From an uncultured Eubacterium sp. (GTDB lineage Bacteria; Bacillota_A; Clostridia; Lachnospirales; Lachnospiraceae): DNA of 13,943 bases. Positions 1 to 5,619 of this stretch are shown here, one piece after another. The stretch is taken from positions 1 through 13,943 of the forward strand of contig CAOKJJ010000141.1 of assembly GCA_948468465.1 (NCBI GenBank), written 5' to 3'. The position numbers and the translations under genes are program-made. How positions within the stretch are numbered: the first letter of the stretch is position 1; every line of letters starts with the position of its first letter. Under the pieces are notes generated by a model that was not told where the DNA came from, did not search any database, and saw nothing but the letters and a program-made list of their open reading frames with translations.

Positions 1-39
1 GATGCGCATGCCAATCCTGCCATAATCTATCTCTTTCAT
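1..39 (-). CDS. Partial N-terminus, probable XRE-family HTH regulator
   Basis: Only the first 13 codons lie in the window, reading MKEIDYGRIGMRI on the minus strand; the rest runs off the left edge. The start has a good ribosome binding site (TGGAGG, four bases before the ATG). Many XRE-family helix-turn-helix repressors begin with a similar stretch (a short acidic lead, then an I-G-x-R-I pattern just before helix 1), which is the reason for the call. The operator-like palindrome at 74-114 lies about 35 bases upstream of the start, which fits an autoregulated repressor. The family call is an inference from very few residues; that a gene starts here is more secure than what it encodes. Confidence 0.4.
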   Translation of the reverse strand, partial: MKEIDYGRIGMRI

Positions 40-73
40 AATGCCTCCATTTGCTATTATCACTGTCATATGC

Positions 74-114
74 TGTAAAACATAACATTTTCCTATAAAA
101 TGTTATGCTTTACA
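74..114. repeat. Interrupted palindrome P1, operator-like
   Basis: Left arm GTAAAACATAACATTTT (75-91), loop CCTAT (92-96), right arm AAAATGTTATGCTTTAC (97-113): 17-base arms with one mismatch, plus one more T-A pair outside. The inner 11 bases of each arm are perfectly complementary. It lies in the upstream region of the minus-strand gene that begins at 39. There is no T-run after either arm and the stem is AT-rich, so it looks more like a DNA-binding site or mobile-element end than a terminator. A related copy in opposite orientation lies at 367-397. Confidence 0.7.
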
Positions 115-626
115 TATATAGTTATACAGCCTGAAACTCGCATAGAATAAGGGAAAACCAGCTGCCTTTGATTTTTTTGAATGACGGAAAAACAAAAAAT
201 GTGAAGCAGCCAGCCGCAGCAGGTCCGACGTCTTTTGTTATTGAATTACTGGAATTTTTTGGCTATTTTTGCCAGGTTTTGCAGTACTTCTTTTGTCAAA
301 ATCAGCGAATAGTGCCAATTTTTTCATTAGTATTGCAAAAAAAAAGAAATTGGTATAGAATATAATAAGATAACAATTTATAGGAAAATGTTGTCTTTAA
401 GAAGTAAATATATTTGCAATAAATTCTATTAGGGTTTGTATTTTTCAGATTTTTAAGACACGCTCCAAAATGCATACAGAACTTTTCCGTTGTATGCAGA
501 CAAAGGAAGTATTCCGCCAATGCCTGCGGGATGAAGAAAAGGCCTTAGACAGCATCTATTTATTGAAAAGCTGTATGAAGGTTCATTGATTGTGTTGTAT
601 GAAATGTCTGTCAGTCTTATGATCCA
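115..626. other. Gene-poor AT-rich stretch, possible remnants
   Basis: No convincing gene. Open frames here (168-365 plus, 302-520 minus) lack ribosome binding sites and look like AT-rich chance frames. A minus-strand 29-codon frame starting MKKLALFADF (near 245-335) and a plus-strand frame at about 398-589, whose last part reads MQTKEVFRQCLRDEEKAL, look more protein-like but match nothing I recognise. The plus-strand frame stops in-frame with no start site. They may be remnants of decayed genes. Palindrome P2 (367-397) lies inside. Confidence 0.4.
367..397. repeat. Interrupted palindrome P2, inverted relative of P1
   Basis: Arms AAGATAACAATTT (367-379) and AAAATGTTGTCTT (385-397) with loop ATAGG (380-384); 11 of 13 positions pair. 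Read on the plus strand it matches the minus strand of P1: both share the loop ATAGG followed by AAAATGTT, and the 14-base block TATAGGAAAATGTT (379-392) is an exact inverted copy of 84-97. The two elements are about 250 bases apart in opposite orientation. Confidence 0.65.
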
Positions 627-965
627 TTATTTTAATTTGTCATCTATACAGTTTAAATCTGAATCATAAAAAGCAGTATACTCAGCTAAATAGTAATTCT
701 CATTATCATAAATTCTAATCCACACTGAAATGTAATCTAAGGGAGGATCATAGAAAAAGCTTTTGCTTATAGACACTCCCTCATTCTCAAAATGATATGT
801 ATTTATCACTTTACTTACATCTGCATATAACATTTCCTTAAATTCTTCCGGTTCCTGTGCGTAGAAGTTTTTCAAACATAAAATTAGATTTTCTTTTGTC
901 TTTTCAAACAGATGATGTTGTTTGATATACTCCGAAAATATTTGTGAATCTATAAGAATTTTCAT
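627..965 (-). CDS. Small hypothetical protein (112 aa)
   Basis: A 112-residue protein starting MKILIDSQIF. I chose the ATG at 963-965 because a purine-rich site (GGGAGAGGGA) lies just upstream; an upstream in-frame ATG at 1004 would add 13 residues with no better site. The protein is acidic and soluble-looking, with an aromatic C-terminal part (NYYLAEYTAFYDSDLN) and no signal peptide or membrane segment. I do not recognise the family. The size, acidity and isolated position among accessory genes resemble orphan immunity proteins of polymorphic toxins, but that is only a resemblance in style. It is divergent from the Uma2 gene at 1180 and has no operon partner. Confidence 0.6.
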   Translation of the reverse strand: MKILIDSQIFSEYIKQHHLFEKTKENLILCLKNFYAQEPEEFKEMLYADVSKVINTYHFENEGVSISKSFFYDPPLDYISVWIRIYDNENYYLAEYTAFYDSDLNCIDDKLK

Positions 966-1061
966 TGTCGTTATCCCTCTCCCTACTGTTCTAAAATGAA
1001 TCATGAATTACAATATCGGCTTTATGTTTCGGAGCGGCTTTTTTATTTTTTTACTATCTTT

Positions 1062-1090
1062 TTGACATTTTATATTTTTTCGTGTATTTT
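1062..1090 (+). promoter_or_regulatory. Candidate promoter upstream of the Uma2 gene
   Basis: A perfect -35 TTGACA (1062-1067) is followed after 17 bases by TATTTT (1085-1090). A better-looking TATAAT (1090-1095) is 22 bases away, which is too far for the same -35. The region is very AT-rich, so the -10 assignment is uncertain. Confidence 0.35.
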
Positions 1091-1179
1091 ATAATTAAAG
1101 ACTGACAAAGGGAAGATTTAATGATTCCAATTACTATGAAGATTCAACCTAATCATAATTTAAGAAAGGAAGTGTTATC

Positions 1180-1728
1180 ATGCCAGCATTCGCACAGGAA
1201 AGGCTCTGTACCATTGATGATATTTATGCTTTGCCGGATGGAAAACGGGCCGAACTGATTGACGGTCAGATATACTATATGGCGCCGCCCAGCACCAAAC
1301 ATCAGCGGATATTGTCATTTTTGCATCTGGAAATAGGAAATCATATCCGTTCAAAAGGAGGGACTTGTGAAGTCTTTCCGGCTCCTTTTGCCGTATTCCT
1401 TTATGCAGATGATTCCAAATATCTTGAACCGGATATATCTGTGATCTGTGATAAAAGCAAACTGGATGAACATGGCTGTAAAGGCGCCCCGGACTGGATC
1501 ATTGAGATCGTATCTCCCAGCAGCAGGGCCATGGACTACTATACAAAGCTTTCTCTATACCGTGAAGCAGGCGTTCATGAGTACTGGATCGTGGATCCAA
1601 TAAAACAAACCATCCTGGTCTATGACATGGCGCAAGCCGCGGCGCCTGCTATTTACTCTTTTTCCGATACAATCAAAGCAAATATTTATGATAATCTGGA
1701 AATTAATTTTTCAAGGATGCAATTGTGA
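1180..1728 (+). CDS. Uma2 family protein (putative PD-(D/E)XK endonuclease)
   Basis: A 182-residue protein with the Uma2/DUF820 layout. It has an N-terminal Y-x-L-P-D-G-x-x-A-E-L-I-D-G motif (E25 in AELIDG), the acidic EPD motif (E83-P84-D85), the E109-I-V-S-P-S strand, K123 in the following helix, and the E-Y-W-I-V-D-P segment (134-140). This is the restriction-endonuclease-like core, and the length is normal for the family. The start has a usable ribosome binding site (AAAGGAAG). Uma2 proteins are common and often present in many copies in cyanobacteria and some Firmicutes; their cellular role is not well established. It stands alone, convergent with the YdeI-type gene only 25 bases away. 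No methylase or toxin partner is adjacent, so no restriction role can be claimed. Confidence 0.88.
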   Translation: MPAFAQERLCTIDDIYALPDGKRAELIDGQIYYMAPPSTKHQRILSFLHLEIGNHIRSKGGTCEVFPAPFAVFLYADDSKYLEPDISVICDKSKLDEHGCKGAPDWIIEIVSPSSRAMDYYTKLSLYREAGVHEYWIVDPIKQTILVYDMAQAAAPAIYSFSDTIKANIYDNLEINFSRMQL

Positions 1729-1753
1729 TTATAAGCAAATACCCTTTACTGCT

Positions 1754-2314
1754 TCACATTGGTTTTAAATTTTTATTGAGCCTGTCCACCATCCAGGCAA
1801 TCCGCTTTTCACGTCCAGCATCCGTCTTTGCGTCCAAATACGCTCGTGTGTAAGTTTTCTTTACAGATAAAGACATTGCTCCAAAGTTTGTGCAGGCAGG
1901 TTCGTATCCTTCCAGCAGGGCAGAAAGCTGTGCAATCTGCTCTTCTGTAATCACCACGGCATCTTTGGCGTCCCACTGGCCGTTTTTCTTGGCTTCCTCT
2001 ATTTGTTTTCTTCCAAAATCAGTCATCAGCCCACGTTCTTCGAGGCTTACAGTCAGCGCTTTATTTTTCTCTGACCATTTACTGTTGACTCTTCGCATAG
2101 AAAAATATTTTTTATAAGTTTTATCGTCAATCTTCTTCATCTGTCCGTCAATCCAACCAAAGCAGAGTGCTTCTTCCAGTGCCTCTTGCGCTTTTATTGT
2201 TTTCGGCCCTCCAGCTTTTCCAAATAGCAGCCAAACACCATCTTTTGACAGGCAATGATCCGAAAGCCATTTTCTGAAATCCCCTCTGTCTGCAAATGTT
2301 ATGATATCACTCAT
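1754..2314 (-). CDS. YdeI/OmpD-associated family protein
   Basis: A 186-residue cytosolic protein of the family annotated as YdeI or OmpD-associated (bacteriocin-protection) proteins. Visible family signatures are the N-terminal W-L-x-x-H (16-20), the A-L-C-F-G-W-I-D-G-Q block (49-58), the F-S-x-R-R-x-x-S-K-W-S-x-x-N stretch (71-84) and the G-R-x-x-I-E-E-A-K-x-N-G-Q-W-D stretch (101-115). The C-terminal part is helical and basic. The length matches full-length members. The start is supported by AAAGGAGAAG upstream. The family has been linked to resistance to cationic peptides in enterobacteria, but its biochemical activity is not known. It appears to be a single-gene unit with no visible link to neighbours. 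Confidence 0.87.
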   Translation of the reverse strand: MSDIITFADRGDFRKWLSDHCLSKDGVWLLFGKAGGPKTIKAQEALEEALCFGWIDGQMKKIDDKTYKKYFSMRRVNSKWSEKNKALTVSLEERGLMTDFGRKQIEEAKKNGQWDAKDAVVITEEQIAQLSALLEGYEPACTNFGAMSLSVKKTYTRAYLDAKTDAGREKRIAWMVDRLNKNLKPM

Positions 2315-2367
2315 GATTCACTTCTCCTTTAGCCCTTTTATAAAAAAATATTGCCCGGTTTCCATGC

Positions 2368-2392
2368 ACAGTTCAAGGGTTATCTGAACTGT
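2368..2392. repeat. Perfect inverted repeat, 8-bp stem
   Basis: ACAGTTCA (2368-2375) and TGAACTGT (2385-2392) with a 9-base loop. It lies just after the 3' end of the minus-strand remnant gene. On that strand an A-T7 stretch follows only after about 20 bases, so it is a weak terminator candidate. Confidence 0.35.
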
Positions 2393-2396
2393 TACG

Positions 2397-2645
2397 TTAT
2401 ATTGTCTTATGGTCCTTCGTTGGCAAATGTTTTCCCACATAGCCTATAATGCCAACCCCTTTCTTCGCATCTGGCATAAAATATATTCTTCCTGGAAAAT
2501 TTCCCGGAAAGCTGATATGCCATGAAAAAAAAGCTTTCCTTTTATCCGGAAGCTCAAAAACTCTCATCTTCCTCAGTCTGTCATTATTCTTTACACTTTC
2601 TGATTCTTCCCTACATCCAAATCCAACTTTAACAGATTTCATCAT
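2397..2645 (-). pseudogene. C-terminal remnant of a third gene in the DUF262/ATPase operon
   Basis: An open frame of 82 codons whose start (ATGATG at 2645) lies inside the end of the truncated ATPase gene, in another frame. It has no proper ribosome binding site. The first 25 or so residues look random, while the last 50 look like a genuine protein end: R-K-A-F-F-S-W-H-I-S-F, then G-R-I-Y-F-M-P-D and I-G-Y-V-G-K-H-L-P-T-K. I associate such endings with small unnamed proteins, some next to AAA ATPases, but cannot name a family. The likely history is a deletion that removed most of the ATPase gene and the front of this one, joining the two pieces. I do not assign a function. Confidence 0.45.
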
Positions 2646-2886
2646 CCTTTTTATACCAGTAAGAAATGTCTTTCAGCGTTCCAAGAGTAACATATTTTCC
2701 ATTCAAAAGCGCATGGTTCTCCCGCTCAGGTACAACCATCTCACTTGTCTGACGTAAAAGAAGCAACGCCTGGATAATTGTTGACTTCCCCATCCCGTTT
2801 ATTCCTGTAAACAAATTTAACGACCGGCATTCCACAGAAAGCTCCTCAAAACACTTAAAATTTTTAACATAAATCGTTCTGATCAT
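2629..2886 (-). pseudogene. AAA family ATPase, truncated N-terminal piece
   Basis: The 85-residue product begins MIRTIYVKNFKCF and carries a clear Walker A motif, G-I-N-G-M-G-K-S-T (28-36), followed by I-I-Q-A-L-L-L-L-R-Q. This is typical of SMC/RecF-like AAA ATPases of the DUF3696 or OLD-like type. Intact relatives are several hundred residues long and have Q-loop, signature, Walker B and often further domains; here the frame stops right after D-I-S-Y-W-Y-K-K-D-D-E. The start codon overlaps the stop of the DUF262 gene (ATGA), showing that the two were translationally coupled. Without Walker B it cannot hydrolyse ATP, so I treat it as a pseudogene. Downstream sequence comes from a different gene. 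Confidence 0.75.
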
Positions 2887-3934
2887 AACTCCTGCGCTCC
2901 CTCCACTAAAATACTGTCCACTAAATTTTGAATATCCTCTATCCTTCTATACACCATTTTACGATCAGGAGCTTTCAGTCGATAAAGATAATCACTATCC
3001 TCACATAACTCCATATACTTTTCCTGAACCTTATCCCGATGAGAAACCAGGCATTCTACTTGCTTTTTTGAGAGATTTTTTATAACATAGCACCATGATT
3101 CAAAAATCACCTTGTTGATGGGTCGGCGACGACCATCTCTGCATATTTTGCGAAATGTATTTTTTCCCATGATACGATATATACTATCCATAACATAGAT
3201 GAATTCTGATCGAATCGACATCAACGAATTATGATTCACATTATTTAGGTATTTCATCCCTTCATTCAAAAATTCATCAATATTTCCTGAGTATTTATTT
3301 AACTCCAGATAACAGAACGAAATATATCTTAAGACAAATTCCCGGTCTAACATCCTCTCGCTTTTTACGCTTCCATCCGTAGCTGTCAAAAAACTATCCA
3401 GTCTGGCACATTCTTGCAAAAATACAGTGGCATTTCCCTGAAACAGTGCATTTCTGATTTCCTGCGGTTCCAGTTCCAATCCCCCGTATTGATTCTTTTA
3501 AATATGTTGAATTTAACATTTACAGGCGTTGCCGGATTAACCAGATAAACGTTAATTACCGTTTCATCTATCCGTCTTTGAAATGCTCTTGGAAGTTCAT
3601 CATAACCGCACCTGTTTAACTCCGGAAAAAATTCCATTTCCTCCAACTCTAATGTTTTTTCCACCACAAATTCCCGTAAAGCTGATACCCGCTGCAAACC
3701 GTCAATGATCAGCCAATTTCCATCATCGGACGCATCGAAATAAAACGCTGGCAATGGAATTCTCAGGAAAATAGATTCAATCAGCTGACTTTTTTGCCTC
3801 TTATCCCACAGCCCTGCTTTTCGTTGAAAAGACGTATCAAATTCTATTTCATCGTTTTGAATCCTTTTTAACAGCAAATCCAAAGTCAGCGGCTTCATTG
3901 TAATGTCTATTTTTGAGGGATCAAATCTTCTCAT
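2883..3934 (-). pseudogene. DUF262 (ParB/Srx-like, GmrS-type) protein with a frameshift
   Basis: Two overlapping frames together make one protein of about 350 residues. The first (3934 to the shift) holds the DUF262 core: F-Q-R (36-38), [16 protein letters not shown] (51-66) and the ParB-like D-G-L-Q-R-x-S-A-L motif (78-86). It then reads N-I-F-K-R-I-N-T-G (143-151) and goes wrong. The second frame picks up with [15 protein letters not shown], the expected family continuation. Adding one C to the run of five at 3481-3485 restores [12 protein letters not shown]. The C-terminal half (about 195 residues) is helical with no domain I recognise; no HNH (DUF1524) motif is seen. DUF262 is the nuclease-like half of GmrSD type IV restriction enzymes and also occurs with AAA ATPases. 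A TGA lies directly before the ATG at 3934 and no Shine-Dalgarno is visible, so its start depends on the upstream small ORF. Real mutation, phase variation and sequencing error cannot be told apart here. Confidence 0.82.
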
Positions 3935-4067
3935 TCAAAGTGAGTGACATGTAAATCAAATTTAAATTTATATAGTTATTTTGCCCCCTCGCAATTACTA
4001 AAAGTTTTTCCAAATCTTCCAGTTCGTTTTGTTTAAACATGCTTTTTTCAATAATTGTACTACCCAT
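3921..4067 (-). CDS. Small leader ORF (48 aa) overlapping the DUF262 start
   Basis: A 48-codon frame, [20 protein letters not shown] onward, ending in N-E-K-I. It has a good ribosome binding site (AGGAGAGGAAG just before the ATG at 4065-4067). Its stop overlaps the first codons of the DUF262 frame by 14 bases. Since the DUF262 ATG has no Shine-Dalgarno and follows an in-frame stop, this ORF may couple its translation. Alternatively it is the true N-terminus of the DUF262 protein, separated by a second frameshift, because related DUF262 proteins often have extra residues before the R-R-F-D-P-S-K segment. I do not recognise the peptide itself. Confidence 0.5.
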   Translation of the reverse strand: MGSTIIEKSMFKQNELEDLEKLLVIARGQNNYINLNLIYMSLTLNEKI

Positions 4068-4323
4068 CTTCCTCTCCTGTATAATATTCCCTGCCAATAT
4101 CTAATATATGCAAATTGATATTAAGCCTTTACTTGCATTTCAATCATTCCCTATGCACAATTTCTCAGCATTCATAGACATATTTATAATAGCATATAAC
4201 ACTGCTTTTGCAACCAAATAATTCTAAGTATATTGTATTCATTGGAACATAAACATGTATCATCCGACTGCGTTTAAATTTATCACAAGCAGAAAATACG
4301 TAGTCCAGATGCATTTAAATTTA
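4068..4323. other. Intergenic region between the two minus-strand operons
   Basis: AT-rich and without a plausible gene. It should hold the promoter of the DUF262 operon near 4080-4130, but I see no well-spaced -35/-10 pair. Near its left-operon-distal end lies a direct repeat (4270-4327) that reaches into the last codon of the hydrolase gene. No clear terminator for the sugar operon is visible. Confidence 0.4.
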
Positions 4324-4327
4324 TCAC
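4270..4327. repeat. 17-bp direct repeat, 41-bp period
   Basis: GCGTTTAAATTTATCAC (4270-4286) and GCATTTAAATTTATCAC (4311-4327) differ at one base, and the similarity continues loosely into AAGCAGAA and CAAACAGAA. The second copy includes the stop codon of the hydrolase gene (4324-4326). It looks like a local tandem duplication of the gene end, or a paired binding site. Confidence 0.55.
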
Positions 4328-5157
4328 CAAACAGAAGATGAATGAGATTGCTTCAGAAAAAAATGCTTATACGGCACCGTATCCACCATAGGATGGCTGA
4401 TACCATGAAGATAACAGCCATCTTCCCCATAGCATGTCCCATGATCCGAGCAGCAAATAACAAACGCGTTCCCTCTTTGTGCTTTCCAGGCATCAAACAG
4501 CCGCCCCAGCTGGCCGTCCGCATACCGCAGCGCTGCTGCGTGGCTTTCCAGGCTGTCATGGTTGGCATGGTCCAGATAAAAATAATTCGGATAATGAATG
4601 GCATCCACATTCAGATACAGAAAAATGTTCCTGTCTTTCGGCATGGATGATAATTTTTTCAAAAGAAAGTCCACCTGATTTTTCGTACTTTCTTTTACTG
4701 TGCATCCAAACGAAGGATTCCAGAAGCTTTTCTGAAAATATCCGGGGAACACCTTTCCGATATCCGAACGCTTGTCAAAAAAAGATACCCCGCCCACGCA
4801 CCACGTATCGTACCCATCGTTTGCAAGCCCTTCCATAATCGTGCTGCCGCAAAAGGCATACGCGCCTTCTGGCACCTTTCTGCGCAGTCCGATCGCGGTC
4901 GGGTAAAACAGCAGTTCCCGGTCTGACAGATTTTTGATATCGTATCTGCATGGCAGAAATCCTGTGAACATCGCATGATGCGAAGGATACGTAAAATTTC
5001 CGGGGGCCTGGCATTTTTCCCATTTGCCATAGCCGTTTAAGACCTGCGTTGTGCCGGCCGCTTCTTCTTTCACCGCCGCGTCATAGCGCAGCGCGTCCAG
5101 GCAGATAAATAAAATGTCCAACTCCCCTACTACCTTGCGCATATCAATTACAGTCAT
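4324..5157 (-). CDS. STM4013/SEN3800-type hydrolase, alkaline phosphatase superfamily
   Basis: A 277-residue cytosolic protein (no signal peptide) with a sulfatase/alkaline-phosphatase-type core. The N-terminal metal-binding strand is L-D-I-L-F-I-C-L-D-A-L-R-Y-D (D21, D26). The nucleophile region F-T-Y-P-S-H-H-A-M-F-T-G (55-66) lacks the C/S-x-P-x-R motif of true sulfatases; T56 or S59 is the likely nucleophile. The C-terminal metal site is C-S-D-H-G (D238, H239), with Y-G-E-D-G, H251 and H255. The G-G-V-x-F-F, S-H-A-A-A-L-R-Y and V-P-Y-x-H-F-x-L stretches match the Salmonella STM4013 family closely, and the length is normal. In that family the usual neighbours are radical SAM (STM4011, STM4012) and STM4014 proteins; here they are absent and the gene is the last of a deoxysugar operon. 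The substrate is unknown; a phosphate, phosphonate or sulfate ester is possible. Start supported by GGAGG nine bases upstream. Confidence 0.82.
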   Translation of the reverse strand: MTVIDMRKVVGELDILFICLDALRYDAAVKEEAAGTTQVLNGYGKWEKCQAPGNFTYPSHHAMFTGFLPCRYDIKNLSDRELLFYPTAIGLRRKVPEGAYAFCGSTIMEGLANDGYDTWCVGGVSFFDKRSDIGKVFPGYFQKSFWNPSFGCTVKESTKNQVDFLLKKLSSMPKDRNIFLYLNVDAIHYPNYFYLDHANHDSLESHAAALRYADGQLGRLFDAWKAQRGNAFVICCSDHGTCYGEDGCYLHGISHPMVDTVPYKHFFLKQSHSSSVW

Positions 5158-5190
5158 GTTACGTTTCCTCCGCTGTTATCTGCAGCTTAA

Positions 5191-5226
5191 ATGCAGCTGG
5201 CATGTCACTCTGATTTCCAGCTGCAT
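5191..5226. repeat. Intercistronic hairpin between rhaM and the hydrolase gene
   Basis: ATGCAGCTGG (5191-5200) and CCAGCTGCAT (5217-5226) are perfectly complementary 10-base arms with a 16-base loop. It lies in the 76-base gap between the two genes. On the transcribed strand it is followed by TTTAAGC, not a real U-tract, so it is more likely a processing, stability or attenuation element than a strong terminator. Confidence 0.6.
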
Positions 5227-5233
5227 ATGGCGC

Positions 5234-5548
5234 TTAATCAAGATGAAATACTTCGTGCAAATCTATTGCCACGGGACTGTTATCCGGATTTGTTTCCATA
5301 ATGTCCGCCATAAAATCCCACCATTTCCTGTTGATTGCCGTATCTGCGCTTTCGTCCCACTTTGCGGCATCTTCCAGTTCAATATATCCATATAATATAT
5401 CGGTTTCTTTATCTAAAAATATCGTATAATTTTTTCCTCCGTATTCATGAATCATTTCTTTCATCTCAGGCCAAAGTTCCTTATGCCGTCTTTCATACTC
5501 CTCTTCCATCCCTGGATACACTTTCATTTTAAATGCTTTCCTTACCAT
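5234..5548 (-). CDS. rhaM: L-rhamnose mutarotase
   Basis: A 104-residue protein, exactly the length of E. coli RhaM, and alignable along its whole length: M-V-R-K-A-F-x-M, E-E-Y-E-R-R-H-x-x-L-W-P-E (16-28), N-Y-T-I-F-L-D-K (40-47), R-K-W-W (74-77), N-P-D-N-S-P-V (87-93) and E-V-F-x-L (99-103). Y18, H22 and N40-Y41 match the active-site region. RhaM interconverts the alpha and beta anomers of L-rhamnose (EC 5.1.3.32), supplying the form used by the isomerase. I chose the ATG at 5546-5548 because AGGAGGAG lies seven bases before it; a longer frame from 5608 adds 20 unrelated residues. It lies 71 bases after the isomerase gene in the same direction. Relatives may act on other 6-deoxyhexoses. Confidence 0.92.
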   Translation of the reverse strand: MVRKAFKMKVYPGMEEEYERRHKELWPEMKEMIHEYGGKNYTIFLDKETDILYGYIELEDAAKWDESADTAINRKWWDFMADIMETNPDNSPVAIDLHEVFHLD

Positions 5549-5619
5549 AAAATACTCCTCCTTTTCCTTATGCGGATTCCTGGCAGCTTTTTTTCCGTGT
5601 GCCGCCATAGTTCAATATT

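Noticed and set aside
168..365. Plus-strand 65-codon frame
   Set aside because: It begins with TTG, has no ribosome binding site and is phenylalanine-rich in the way AT-rich chance frames are.
302..520. Minus-strand 72-codon frame
   Set aside because: Low-complexity, no ribosome binding site, and overlaps palindrome P2.
1180..1728. Restriction-modification system around the Uma2 gene
   Set aside because: No methyltransferase or specificity gene is adjacent; the PD-(D/E)XK fold alone does not show restriction.
2449..2757. Plus-strand 102-codon frame opposite the ATPase remnant
   Set aside because: It has no recognisable motif and lies antisense to sequence with a clear Walker A motif.
4342..5030. 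Several frames in other phases within the hydrolase gene
   Set aside because: They overlap a gene with strong family motifs and have no start sites or motifs of their own.
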